Source: Lates calcarifer (taxonomy: Eukaryota; Chordata; Actinopteri; Centropomidae). From it: 64,000 nucleotides of DNA. The position numbers were made by a program, and so were the translations under genes. The stretch covers positions 9,168,430-9,232,429 of the forward strand of contig NC_066844.1 in the NCBI RefSeq assembly GCF_001640805.2. Reading direction: 5' to 3'. The notes beneath the pieces were generated by a model. The model saw only the letters and a list, made by a program, of their open reading frames with translations. It was not told the DNA's origin and searched no databases. Positions 12,621 through 43,100 of the stretch are shown here, one piece after another. Each line of letters opens with the position of its first letter. Within the stretch, counting starts at the first letter, position 1.

Positions 12621-13555
12621 CTAAAGCAGCTCACTGACTGACAATTGACTTCTCTGGACCTCTAACTTCTCTCAGAAGAGCTACTGCAGTTTTAGAGCTA
12701 AATATTTATTAAAATATTATTTTATAGAATTACTATTAAGTTAGGACTGACGCCCCTTATTTTCAGGAGTTTCTTGTACACACAGTTTAAGGTTGTCCCA
12801 CAGTGAAACTGACATGTGTGGGACCACTTGTGTGCTCTTTCAAAGCCCTTTATGTAAGGCTGCAATCCTGCAGATTTAGTAAGGCCACTCTCCACAGTTC
12901 TAAAGGCTTTGCTCGAAGGACTAAACCACAGTTCACTGCATGATTAAAAACAAAGGAAAGGAAGTAAGTGGAGCTATAAAGAAGAAAAGTTTGCATGAGG
13001 AGGTAATTCTATCATGCAATGTGTACAGAGTAAGCACTGTGTGCCATTGCTTGCTATGTGATGCCACAATAATGTAAATTTCCCCACTGTGAGACTAATA
13101 AGGGATTAATTTATAAGAACTTGCAAATACCTTTTAGGGTGTGGACAACAAAGCCCTCATTTAATTAATTGTACAAGCAGGAATGACCATTATTTTGCTG
13201 GCCACAAAAATGCATATGCCCAGGATAATATCTGGTGAAACAAAGTGACTGACCTATCAGTCCCTCATCTTACTATTTTGAGCTCTTGCATCCAATATAT
13301 TCTTGTGTTTTCTGAGTTGTGAGTGGACAAACAGCTTAAAAAGGTCAACGTTGCACCACCACCAGACTCATCAATTTTCCACCATGTGTAGCCAGGTGGA
13401 AGTGGTTTGTTGAACAGGTTCCATCTCCCCCACACCAGTATGTTACCTGGAAAATAAAAGAGGAGTGAAGAAAGATGAACAGGGGGCTTGTTTGCCCTTT
13501 TAATGCTACCAGTTGTTCTCTAAACAGGAACAGAATATGCACTGGTCAGTCATAC

Positions 13556-13590
13556 AGCTGCCTGTAACAAGTAGCTTGTTACAGGCAGCT
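13556..13590. repeat. Perfect 16-bp inverted repeat with 3-nt loop
   Basis: Arms 13556-13571 and 13575-13590 are exact reverse complements (AGCTGCCTGTAACAAG and partner), separated by TAG. The stem is balanced in base composition and not simple sequence. No poly-T run or gene end adjoins it. Confidence 0.95.
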
Positions 13591-15159
13591 AACACACAGC
13601 ATGCTACAGAAGAACAGCAAATTATTTTAGCACAGAGGCTAACAAACTAGTTCTGTGTATGAATTATGCCATTGTTTTAACATTTCAACACTTGAAGTAC
13701 TGCACTCTTCCCATTAATATTTCCATAAATCACTGCACACATGTGTTCATACAGCTTGGCAACTCACCTCAGGTGTATCTCTCTTGAACTGGCAATGTTT
13801 CACGGTTAACAGGAGCATTTACCTAATTAAACATCCAAAAGAGGGCGCCCTTGAGCCAGTACAGCTACATAGACACATACCAAATTATGACAATTATGGC
13901 AAGAGGAATCACATACTGTACAAATTCTGTTACACAAGCCAGAATTTCATACTGGCCTGGTTTCCTCTGATGGGGCTCCTGATTGATCAGAATTAAGTCA
14001 TATTGCTTTGGACTGCAATATCAATAGACACAGAAATCTTCAAAATTTCTTCCAGAAAAGAATTGTTTACATAAATGACTTCATGCTATGTTCACACCAC
14101 CATCACAGCAAAAACAGAATGACACCATCTCTCATATGTTTGAAAATGTAACAACCTCTGGCCAAAAAGTGACCTCTTGTGTTTGTGACAGTAATCATTG
14201 TCCTTTGTCTATAGAAAACATGCAAACAGCAAACAAGCGACATTTTGTCATTTAGGTATGAGCAACTTGTTGGCATGCCAGCATTTCTGTGTATAGGCTA
14301 CTTCATTTTGCAATTTTAAGGACAGAATACACAGTAAAAACACCCTTGTAATCAGTAACTATTAGAGGGCAGTTCAGGGAAAAAAAATGTGATGTGTAAA
14401 AAAGATTTTTTGATCTACATAACTGAAAAATAGCTCTTTGTGGACTGTATGAGGTGTATTAGTGTGTTAGTTACCAAGAACTGGTAAACACTGCAGTTGT
14501 GCAGTCATGCACAATGAGATACCAAGTGAGTCCCTTCAATTGCAGTTTATTAAAGAGAAAGATGGCTGGCAACTGATGCTGGTTTTAGCTAGACAGAAAA
14601 TAGGTAACATTGACACTATAAATTAAATGTAATACATAGGAACCAAATATATGGCTATTTTCTCTCTACAATAATAAAGTATCATCATTCTTTTTAACAG
14701 AAAAAATATCCACGTGTGTTAAATGTCATCTAGGTTAAATACAGTTTAAGCATATCAGAATTTCAGTTACTAAGAAACATTCCCCTTTCCTCTCTTAAGT
14801 AAAAAGATAAACAATGGGTTTATCAATGTAACCAGTATCACGAGTGGTGCCAGTTGCCCAGTACTGTTTTTTAAAAGAAGTAGTTCTATTTTGGCCAGGC
14901 GTTCCAGTGAACACATTTGGCAGCGTCAACGCGTGGGATGTCAATGAGGGATCCTGTCCTTCTCATTACCATAGACTCTACGTCAGAACATTGCATGGAA
15001 CTGCTCGCTGTAGACTTGGAGAAGTTTTTTTTAAACGAGACTCAAAAATACAATCTACTTGAATTCGGTATTTAAGTATTTACAAAATGATCAACATTAG
15101 TAAGCAATCTAAAACAAAAATGTTGAGTTATTCCTTGAACTTCGTTTTAAAAGAATCCC

Positions 15160-15527
15160 TTATGCACGTGAATGCAACATGACGTACTAGGTCAGAAAGG
15201 CGGTGAGAGGACGTGCGCGTGGCCATTCGTACTGAAACCCGCCCCTTTCCAACAACCCCCAGTCTACAAAATGATTACTGCTACGGTTATTTTACCAGTG
15301 CTGTAATGTCGGAATCTGGGTCCACATGAGAAATACACGGGTTAAAATCATAATAATTCGACGTTGAAGGTTTATTTTCTCTGCTGCCTGTGCTCCAGTG
15401 TGTCACAGTCCAGACTAACATCAGCTACTCGGTCTGGGTCCTGGTCGTTCTCTTGTTAAGTTACTACGAGGACACAGAGACAAAAGTGACATTTAGCTAC
15501 GTTAACGTTATTCATTCATCCACAACA
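15160..15527 (+). promoter_or_regulatory. Putative nampt promoter and 5' UTR
   Basis: Just upstream of the nampt start the DNA becomes richer in CpG, with a GC-box-like CCGCCCC (about 15240) and a canonical E-box CACGTG at 15165-15170. No TATA box is evident, as in other housekeeping-type promoters. Mammalian NAMPT is driven by CLOCK:BMAL1 through E-boxes, so the site is noted, but CACGTG occurs often by chance in a window this size. Confidence 0.4.
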
Positions 15528-32578
<17,051 letters not shown>

Positions 32579-33190
32579 ATCAACCACAAACACTTCACTG
32601 ATTAACAGGGTGCACTGGAATGAAGACTGCAGTGTTTTAGAAAGACACCCTTTTAAGTATAAACTGAACATGTTGAAGGGGAGTGAAAAGCTGTTTCTAA
32701 TAGCAGTCACCACCAAGCACTAACACTCCACCACCCCTGCCACTTCATCCTGGGGAGCCCTTTGATAATAGGTAGACTAGCCTCTTTCACTTTTTCCTCT
32801 GGCCAAACACTCAGCCAGCACACAGTACAGTATTGTGTGGACAGACAGTTCCTCTGCAGTTCCATGGCCATGACTATAACTGAAGCTCAGGGTCAAATAT
32901 GATAAGCTATGATAAGTTTTTATTTAGTATATTTAGTCATATAATCATTTTTGATTTAAAGACACACTTCCTGAATTTGTCGTTGTTACTGAATACTACA
33001 ACAAAATTAAGGAGTATATCTTAATAGATATTTTCATTGCTGATATGCAGTATCTGAGAATTTTCAGGCCAAAAATGACCTAAACTTCCAAATATTCCAA
33101 GCTTCCATTAGATTTCTTTTTGTAAGTGTTCTATTAGAGTAGAAAATTTTTACACACATCTTTACACACTAAAATTTACTATAATAAAAT
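32579..33190 (+). other. Putative nampt 3' UTR with candidate poly(A) signal
   Basis: Non-coding after the TAG. The first clear AATAAA is at 33183-33188, followed by AT-rich DNA. NAMPT transcripts often have long 3' UTRs, and other AATAAA motifs occur further on (for example near 33525 and 35117), so the true end is uncertain. Confidence 0.45.
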
Positions 33191-36100
33191 ATGAATAGTA
33201 CAAGTATTACTCATTATTGTAATTGTGGTACATCATTAGGTATGAGTTACACTGAGTGCGTGATAAGTAATATTTCCTTTAAGGTCAGTGTCAGCTCCAT
33301 TTATCAGCAGAGCAATATGTTGCTCCAGCCTTACTTATTGGCAGTCTTTTTGTTTTTTGACAGGCCAGCAGTCATATATATTCATATTAGCTTTGTTTTC
33401 ATTTTCCTTGAGCAGATTCATAGTTAAAATCCAGCCTTTAACAGACATGTAAGACATCAGATATGAAAGGGAACACAGACCATTTACAGTGTAGAAATTA
33501 AGATATCACAACACCAGTATTGCAAAATAAAGAAAACCAGTTCTTCTGCACTGCCACAGTTTGGTCAAAACAACAAAATCAATGAAACCATACCTGTTGT
33601 CTCATGATTTCTGATGCCACACAGCACGCTTTGTGGAACCCCAGAGTATTCAATATTTATTTGAAATTGTCATATGAATAACCAGTAATTAGTAAAATAA
33701 TTGAAGAAATTATTGAAACTCATTATTAAGAAGTATAATTTCATTATTCGTTTTCATAATAACAGAGCTTTACTGGATATTTAAAAGACAGCTTTTATTT
33801 CATAATTGACTTTTTCATGACAGTGATGGTGCCAACAGTCACTGCCTCATGTTTGCCCTGCTTCTCTTAAGCTAGCAAGTGAAACCACTGCTACCAAATG
33901 CAGCCAGTTAGCTCCTAGTTAGCCAGAAAAACAACAATGTTAAAGCTATTGTGAATCAAATCAACCAACTAGAGGTTTCTGCAGTAAATAAGCTACACAC
34001 AGATACAGCAACTACACCTTGTTAGCTTTTAAGCCTTAGCCTTACAAAGCTGTTCATGCTACCTACCTAGCCAGTTTATTAGTTAGGCTGCCTCGAGAGC
34101 TTACATTATTACTCAGCATTGATGTGAGGAGCCGTCATTAGCAGTGTTAAGCTCCTGTTGGTTTTGGCAGCAACAGCCACATCAATAAAAAGAGATGCTT
34201 AGTTTCTGCGTCTTGGATATTTTTATGGATATTGAAGAAAAAATATATTCAGGGATGGAGCATGTGATTGGCGAGAAGGTGGTGACAACGCCACTGTCAT
34301 GAAAAGTGACAATATGAAAGAAAAGCTTGAGAGGGGGCTTTTTTTTGTGAAAATAAGAATGATAACATAACATTTTAAATTAATGATCTGAGTTAAATGA
34401 TTTCCTAAAGGGAGGCACAAACAATTGTTTCATTTATATATTTTACCTCAATTTATGACTGTTTATTTTATCATTATTTGTCTAATATTGAAAACTCCAT
34501 TTCTTCCTTAATTATTAAGGACCCCTCATCACAGGCCTCTGTGCATATGTGAGCGGTTCATCCAAAGATTTTTAATCAGACAGAGGAGGTTATTTGTCCT
34601 AATTCAGTTTCCATAAATTTAAGCAAACAGTGACTTTTAAGTATTCTCTTAACTGAAATCGATGAAGGTATAGACACTTGAACTGGCAAATTCTCATTAT
34701 AACAATAACTGATGTGCTGATTTAACAAACGTGGAATCCTGAAATGCTGAAAGCTGCAGTGAACATGGCTTATTCAGTCATCATCTGTAGAGACATAAAC
34801 GTATCTGTAGGCACTTAGTCATACTAGCAAGACCATGTGCTGTAGGTGCCTGTTTGCTTTTTTTTTTTTTTTTTGGGCTGTGACCTTTGGATTGACTTCC
34901 ATTAAAACACTGGTGCTGCTACAAAGACACACAGTAAAGGCACATTTCAATGCTTGTTCTCTCATCTGATCACACAGAATTGATGCACACTCTGTCGTGT
35001 AATCTCTGTGTTTTAAGGGTGCTGCCAAAATGCAGTATAATTTTTAACTCAGTCTTTTTATGTGATTATGATAAAATTCTGCTCTGAGGGTGTCATGGCT
35101 TATAGCTCTCACACCTCAATAAATGTTAGGTAGAATTGCATTTTCTGAAGATTTAGTGTTTTGATCTTCTAAAACACATATCTAAGTATTTGAATAAATG
35201 TGATGAATATGAAGTAGTTTGATCACATGATTTTTAATATTCTAGTAATAAACATCACACACTGCCTTCATGTTGAGATAATGCACTGAAATAGCTGTTG
35301 TGATGATGCAGTGGTGATACATAAACAGCAGGAGACTGGGTATGTCATGTTTGATGTGTCTGACCAAAAGAAAACAACCATCCAACTGAGTCAGATAATT
35401 GTATTTATTTGACAAGGGTTTGGTTTTCAATGTATAAATTGTTTTTTTGTTTTTTTTTAAGTTTCTAGTATCCTCTGCTGTTATTATATATATATATATA
35501 TAGTTTTGATTTTGGCTAATTATTCATTCGTTTTTGCAGATAAACCTTAGAAAACAGGCCGAGCATCAATCTGCCTTCACTATATTTCGAGTAGGCCTAG
35601 AAATGTTCCCTGATAAAATGACTGTATTAAGTGATAAAACATACTGGATTGGGGAAAATCCAGATCCCTAGATTAAAAATAATGCAGATATTGGTAAAGA
35701 GAAGATAAAGCATTTATTGAAAGTCAGGTTTGACAAGGGGATGAACCATGGATTTTTTTATGGACATTAAAGAAAAAAAATGTGCTCAGATATTTTCACA
35801 CAGTTAAAGTTTGGTGTTCATAGCATCCCACCAGTTGTTTTATGATGAAGCGTTAGAATTTTAGTCTTGATGTGCCAGTGTTCCCTCAACCTGTCTTGTC
35901 TGTCTTTAGTTAGAAATATGTCACTTCCCAGAATGCCTCTCAACAACCTCTGCATAAGGGGCATTATCACTTCAATAAAAAAGGTACAAATAGTTTTGCA
36001 GACCCGTATAAACACCTGTAAGCTGTGGTTTAGAGTATTCACTCTGTTGTAGCACATTATGTAAATGTATCATCTGATTATCTGCCTTAACCAACATAAT

Positions 36101-38100
36101 GTATGTAAACACACTAAATTATTAAGTGACTCCTTCTCCTTGTTATGGGCAGGTAGTATAGAAAATGCTGCCTACCTGTACAGGAACAAAGCCGCTCCAG
36201 CATTAGCTGACTGAATTTCTTTCAGTAACAACAGATGCAAGTGAGCAACAAAAGTACTGACATATAAAAAACACAAGCTACTTATTTTTGCCAGGCTAAA
36301 CTTTTGAGAAACCTGCTGTTTTTTTATGTATTGAACAAATGACTCCAAAGCAACTACTCCTTTTTTCCCCATTTAGGACCTGTTCATTTTATGTGTTTCA
36401 TGTCCTTTTATTTACTGTTTACATGTTTTTCAGCAACATATTCCACAATAATCAGTTAACTTTGCAACTGCAGTCCACAGCCTGTTTGCAGTAGATTTCC
36501 TCACTGATGACTGGTCTATACAGACTAGTGGCGTCGCTTGCCACCAACACTGTGCAACACATGGTTTTCATTTTGTGTTGTACCAGCACAAATCATATAT
36601 GTAATTACATTTTGTAAATATCCTTTTGAAACTGATTTGCTTTTAACTGATCTGTATCTTTTAGATGATCTCTATCTTTGGTTTTGTTTGTGTTTAAAAC
36701 CTGACCTTTTCTAAGATTAAAAAAAACTGCTGAACTGCAAACCAACTACACTTGCAAAGCTGTCCAGAATGCTAGAGAGATAGAGGGTGTTACTGCACTA
36801 GAGAACCCATGCATGTGAACGCACTGATGGTTTACACACATCACTCACAGGCCAAATAGTCACTATTTCAAGCTCAGCAGTTTGTCATGATCCTCTCTGG
36901 TTGGAAAACTGTGGTGTTATAGGATCTTGGGCTAAACCTGTACATCACTACAGCAAGCTGAGACATTAAACCACCAGAGGTCAGAAAAGACAGAATTTTC
37001 AGGGGGTGTTACAGCCTTTACTTTAAGTCGTAAGAGCTGCTGTGTATAGAGAAACATTTCTGGCTGTCAACTCATAGTGGTGGTATCAAAAAGGCATTGT
37101 AGTTGACAGCAATGTATCTTGCTACCGTCTTAACTGGGATTGTATTTTTTTGTGTTTGTTTTTTGCCAAAAGAAAAAAGATTATGCCAGCAGACTAAATT
37201 TGAAAGTTGCTAGAATAACATAGCTGTAAATAATTCTGCATGCACCAGCTTTAAATCTGAGTGAGGATTTTGCGGTAGGTAAAAATCAAAATCTCAAGCA
37301 CCAATGTAAGACACCTACAAGCTTACATGACTAAGTGTTACGCTTCCATTTTCTGATCCCTTCCTTCAAATGTTCCAGAAATCCTCCCCTTTACCTGAAA
37401 CACAATCAGTTGTTGTTTAATATACAAAAGCCCCCATACACTAAGTAATGTGTGGAACTACAAGTGTACAAAGTGATAGATAACAGCAGAGTATTTTGAC
37501 ACTAAAAGACAGTTGCACTTTTCAGCCACAAGAGGGGAATAGATTCAAACAAAGCTTGGTTTTGTACAGAGATGTGGACAGAAAACATTTTGGAGCGGTG
37601 CACAGTATCACAGCACAAACACAGGTTCATACACCACCTGTATATAGTGGACAGAATTTTACTGCATCAAATGAAGCCAAAGCGATCACTACATACCATT
37701 AGTGGTAAATGAGAATATATGCAATTTAAAGGATATCTTTGGGATTTTGGAACATGGGCCTTATTTTCCCATGTTTTGGGGAGTAAATGTTGACAGAGAT
37801 GGTTTCTGTCTATATGTGTAATATTTGGAATCAGTGCAGTATTGATCAAGAATAGTCAAGTCACAACATGTGAACAGCTGCTGCTATGTAATCCAATGGA
37901 CAATTGTTCATGTCAGTGTACAGTATATCCACTAAAGTGCTTGTTCTTGTCACTGACAGGTTCTGACAACATAAAGAGTAACCATAAACATCAGTGTATA
38001 TCACTACCAGACTCCACTGACAAAAACAGGAATTTTACCAAGCAGAACACAGGAGCTTCTGGGATACTACTGTTAGTTTGTTTGTGTTACTATGTGACTT

Positions 38101-38165
38101 TCAGTGGTAGAAGAAGTATTCAGATCCTTTACATACATAAAAGTACCACACAATAACTCCATTAT
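38101..38165 (+). repeat. Teleost DNA-transposon end fragment
   Basis: 'CAGTGGTAGAAGAAGTATTC' and 'AGATCCTTTACATACATAAA' followed by an AGTACCA motif match the terminal sequence of a very common fish non-autonomous DNA element (CAGTGGTGGAAGAAGTA type, probably hAT). Confidence 0.6.
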
Positions 38166-38952
38166 CCCATGTTCATTATGTCTTCAGATGTTTAGATACA
38201 TGGTTGATAGCTGTCTAATGAAACTGTGTATCTCCAAGTGCTAACAGTATTAATCTTTTCAGATAAACTGAAGGGTTACATGCTCCTCTGTGAATTCTCC
38301 AATTAAACCCACTGTTTCTGGAAAGAACATATTCTTATCGAGCTTCACACCAGCTACTTAAACATGCACACATCATGTTTATGCTGTAAGTTCACACATA
38401 AGTCTCTGCATAAGTTATAATTATTTAGTTCTCACAATTAAGATTCAAGGCAGTTTGTTTTTGTTTTGTTTTGTTTTTTTCCTTAGTGGCATCAAGGTCC
38501 ACTGAATAATTAACCTAAAGAAAAGCTCTTCATTTAATAGATTCAACTTTTCAAGTTTAGGGAGCACATTTAAAGGTTTTCAGCCTGACTGCACAATTTA
38601 TTCTATTATTCTATTACTGCAATTCTCCTATTACTATCCCTGACCTTTCTGAAGCTCACCATTGTGTATTCTCTCCAGGACTCCGCTAGTTGAATATGTT
38701 AATAAGAATGACTCACTAACTCCTGTGTTGGAGGGTATCTTTGTGTGGGGAGCAACACAGAAGAAGACAGATGGTGAGACGTGATCTACTGGTCAGCAGC
38801 AGTCCCTTTCAGAATTCCATGTGTATCATCAGTGTGAAGTCTCCAAATGAAACTACATTTCATGTAAGTGCTGTTGCTTCCTGTCTTTACACCCACTCTG
38901 TTATATGCTTGCAATGCATCATGAAGACTTTTTTTATGCCCATTTCCTTCAC

Positions 38953-38954
<2 letters not shown>

Positions 38955-39012
<58 letters not shown>

Positions 39013-39034
39013 CTCTCTCTCTCTCACACACACA

Positions 39035-39088
<54 letters not shown>
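38955..39088. repeat. Compound microsatellite (CT)n-(CTAT)n-(CT)n-(CA)n
   Basis: About 130 bp of alternating CT, CTAT and CA tracts. It makes long spurious open frames rich in Ser/Leu and Thr/His. Confidence 0.95.
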
Positions 39089-39089
<1 letters not shown>

Positions 39090-39879
39090 TCTCTCTCCCT
39101 CTCCCTGCTTCTTCTTAGTAATTTTGCTTCTTCTGCAGTAATTTTTTTTCACTACATTCTTATTCAACCAGTCATATCATTGCTGCCGGGGGGAATTGCC
39201 ATGACTCTCCTCCAGACCATTCACCTCCAGTCCTCATATCCAGTCCCCAGGTTGAACTCATTGAGAGTCTGCTCCTCCTCCTATCCAGATCTTCAGAATT
39301 CTCTTCATCCCACCACTACCAGTGTCTAGACCCCTGGTTTCCAATACTATGTGCAGCCTCACCCCCTTCAAATATGACATCACTATGGGGTCTAATCACC
39401 TCTCTCATATCTCTCATATTTCTCCTCGTTTGTCAAGGTCCAGGTCGTCCAGGTTCAACAGTCTGTTGGTGTTTGAAATCTGCTTCACAAGTGTTTAAAA
39501 GGAAAAAAGTACCACATATAATGACACTTTAAAATAAATGTTTATGGGAAGAGCTCAATTCAAATTCATGGTCACCCTATGGGTCATCCTTCCATCCAAA
39601 TTCAAGGATTCTGAATGTGAACCTTCTATACTCCCAGAGTGATTGACAGGTCTGAATTAGCGAGTAAGCATTTGTTTAGACCTATCACATATGTTTTCAG
39701 CTGAGGAATAAATAAGGCCTTAAGTTATATGACACTGACAAGCACGCAAATCAGCTGACTCAACATTAAAATAAGTGGCAAAGTTGTGGGAGTTTGGGTA
39801 ACATTGGGTAACTTGTTCCAAACACGAGCTTCTTCTCGCGGGCTTGACGGCAGCTTGGATGGATGTTGTCATGGCGATG

Positions 39880-40134
39880 ACAGGACACGTGAACGGGGTG
39901 GGGGGCTGAGGGGAGGTTCAAGTGGAATAAAAGGCAGAGAGTATTTATGATGGAGAGCACTGCGGCTGGTCTCAACGTAATGTCTGGATAGATTCTTCCT
40001 ATCTCCTCATACATTGCGGCCACGGCTTCCTTCTTTCCTGACGACATATGCCAAGTTCATGTGAGGTTAGAATGACTGCGATATCCCGCCTGTGAGCTGA
40101 TTGTAGGACTTTCTCCTTGTCTCTAGGCTGGGTG
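39880..40134 (+). promoter_or_regulatory. Putative ldlrad2 promoter and 5' UTR
   Basis: An E-box CACGTG (39886-39891) in a G-rich patch is followed by a TATA-like AATAAAAGG (39926-39934), about 200 bp before the start codon. A 'TTGTCTCTAG|GCTGGG' just ahead of the ATG could be an acceptor, which would place part of the 5' UTR in an upstream exon. Confidence 0.4.
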
Positions 40135-43100
40135 ATGGAGTTGGAGATGGAGAGCTGCTGGCAGCGTGTGTTCAAGCTGCTTCTCCTGCTCTGCCTCATG
40201 ACTCTCCACAGCTCGGCCATCGAGACCGGTAAGACTCTTATCGACTTTTGCGCGCTTCATTTTCTGAGTGAGGTGGAACTTTTTAAAATATAGTAGTAGT
40301 AGCTGTGCAGTAATGGTTACACGACTGCAGGAATTGTATGTAAAATGTGCTGCAATCTCTTTATCTGGACTAAGAGTTTAATGGTGTGTGTGAAAGAATT
40401 TGTTCTTAAACACGATTTTATTGTTGTAAATAAATAAATGATACAGTGGAATGATTTGAAGTAGAATATTTTGCCATTTGATTAATGTAGTGGATATTGA
40501 AACATGACTCAGGATATTGAGATGATGCTGTGAAAATGACTAATATGACTAATGAAATATCAGCTAGACCTTGTAAGTACAGTAAGGGAAAGAGCAACAA
40601 AAAATAATAGCAGTTGTGAATGAAGTGCTGTTCATATGATGCAGTAGGCTTCCTTACAACACATGCTTTCCACATGGTTTATTCTGTAATTGTACACTAC
40701 TCTTGAAATGATGGTCTGGTTTAAGATTAAAGAACCAGACTATAGTGTGTTAACTACCACTTGTGTATACGTTTTTGCCAGCCATTTTGAATGCAGGCCT
40801 TTGCTTCTGTAGATTTTTTTTTTTTACACTCATTGGTTACCATTCTATTTCCAGTCAACTGACTCAAACTTGTTTGAGTTGTGTAATTAAATACCTCAAA
40901 TATTTAAGGAGACTTAAGCAGCTTTAATTATTTAAGTCTGCATAAACCAACCAAACAATAAGCAAAATATGACTGAATTTGTAAAATACAATAATGTGGC
41001 TTACATAATGTGAGGCTGGCTGCCTTTTTTCACACAATACTGCCTCAGAGATATTTCTCACTACAGTGTGTCCCTCAGGCCCACGACCCTAACTTGACCT
41101 CTGAATTTGCCCTCTGAAATGGACTCCGCAATTATAGTGTTTTTTTAAAAGTTGAATTTTCAGCCTGTAAAAATGTTTACTGGGTACTTGCCGTCCTCTG
41201 GTCATCCATGTTTTGAACAGTGTCCCATGAGGCTTTGTATTTACTTGTGCGGTGAGGAGGGGATGAGCTGCTTCCCACCAACAGGGGCTCCCAGGCTTTG
41301 GGACATTCCAGGAGGTCAGTGCAAGAGGATCTAGTTGTCGCCCAGGGAGACGGAGCTAATAAACTCCAGGGGTGGTCGTAAATTTTCTCATTATTTGGCC
41401 TGCGGCCCAGAGGCAGGGGGTGGTGGGTGGCAGGGTGTGGGCTGCTGGAGCCAGATCTGCCCACCCATCTGTCCTGGTCCTGCCTTTGGATTAACAGTGA
41501 GCTGCTTCTCAAACTATCACCACACTGATGGCATGGGTGATTTTGGTGTGCTGATGACAAACTCTTTTTCCCAAAATAATTCTCAGCTTCTTCTCTAACT
41601 TCACCATTATTCATCCATGGATCTGTTAAGATTCTCAGTCAGCAATTCATAGTATATTTGGAAGTCGAGATCTCCTGGCTTTCGATTCCTGATTCTTGCC
41701 TCTCATCTCATTTTATCCTTGACTTAGCATTGCTAGATTTAGAGGTAATACTGACATTATCAATCCATCTATTGATGATTTATGAAATATGAAACAGATA
41801 AAAGTGTTAACTCTTCACATCAGTTATTCTCCCTTAAACAAGATTTGTTTACATTTTTTAAATGCTAAATTAAAATTTGTTTGCATAATTTGTTCATGTC
41901 AACTACAACGCCATGTCTCATTTTGATGCTCTGACCCACAAGTACTAAGAAGTCATTCACATGACTACAGGGTACGCATGAGTTGGACAACACCCATCTT
42001 CAGACTCTGCTTTCATTTTGATCTCAACTACACACCTGTAAACTAACTATAACTATGTTTTTATGTACAGCTCAATAATCGCACAGGTTCAGAGGCTGAG
42101 TGGTTTAAATTTGAAGGCATCTCAAAAATAGCATATATTTAATTTTCTGTCATTTGACTAATGAGCTATTCATCGTGGTGATATTCATTCAGCTGATATT
42201 CATTGAACAGGTTTAAAGTCAAACAGACCTAGTGCAGATCAGTGTTTTCATAGCGACCAGAAAACCAGAAACCAGAAAAAGCATTATGAGCAGAAAAAGA
42301 TCACTTAACCAACATGACCACTGTACACACATATGTACAAACTGTATCATCCCATTCACATTCTACACTGTTTTAACTCCTAGTGCCATAGTTACATGAC
42401 TTTTAAATTTCTGTTTTAGTGCTCTTGAGCAAGACAACAAACCAAAGATTTAGAAGAAGAAGTATTAGGACAGAGGAAGAGTATGAACTACACTCACAGA
42501 GCAACTTATTAGTAACGCCAGTAAACCTACTAACCCATGCAATTCTCCAATCGGCCCATCATGTGGCAGAAGTCCAGTGCATAAAATCATGCAAATAAGA
42601 GTCAAGAGTTTCAGCTAATTTTCACATCAAACATCAGATGGTGAAAAAATGCAATCTCAGTCACTTTGACTGTGACATGATCTGGTGTTGTTGGCGCCAC
42701 GAGTTTACTCAGAATGGAGCCAAAAACAAAAGACATCCAGTGAACGGCATTTCTGCAGATGGAAATGCCTTGTTGATGAGAGAGGTTAGAGGAGAATCTC
42801 AGATAACCACTCTAACTGTGGTGAGCAGAAAAACATCTCAGAATGCACAGACATCTTTATCCCATCCCCTCCCTACAGGAGTACCCCAACAATCAATACC
42901 ATAGCCCCTTCACTTTGCAATATACACCACATCCTTGGGTCCAATTATCGCAATTCCAATTGCGTGGCTTCACATATCACCATGTATCAGTTTGTCCCTG
43001 AGGATTCTGTCTCTGTTGTCTTTTCCTTCTCAGTGAATGTGGTAGACTTCTGTGGCCAGATGATCCGGGGAGATGGCATGATTGTCAACTCGCACCAGGA

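Larger units (their letters stand above)
9165..15527. other. Intergenic region between divergent cadps-type gene and nampt
   Basis: Holds the cadps-type 5' UTR or promoter at the left, Tc1-like and SINE remnants, a perfect hairpin at 13.56 kb and the nampt promoter at the right. Apart from the listed elements I see no gene; the frames of 60-108 codons have no splice, start or family support. Confidence 0.6.
33191..39880. other. Intergenic region between nampt and ldlrad2
   Basis: AT-rich DNA without a supportable gene. It contains an (AT)n run at about 35486-35502, a hAT-like repeat scrap at 38.1 kb and a compound CT/CA microsatellite at 39.0 kb. The frames of 60-125 codons are chance or encode the microsatellite. 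Confidence 0.6.
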
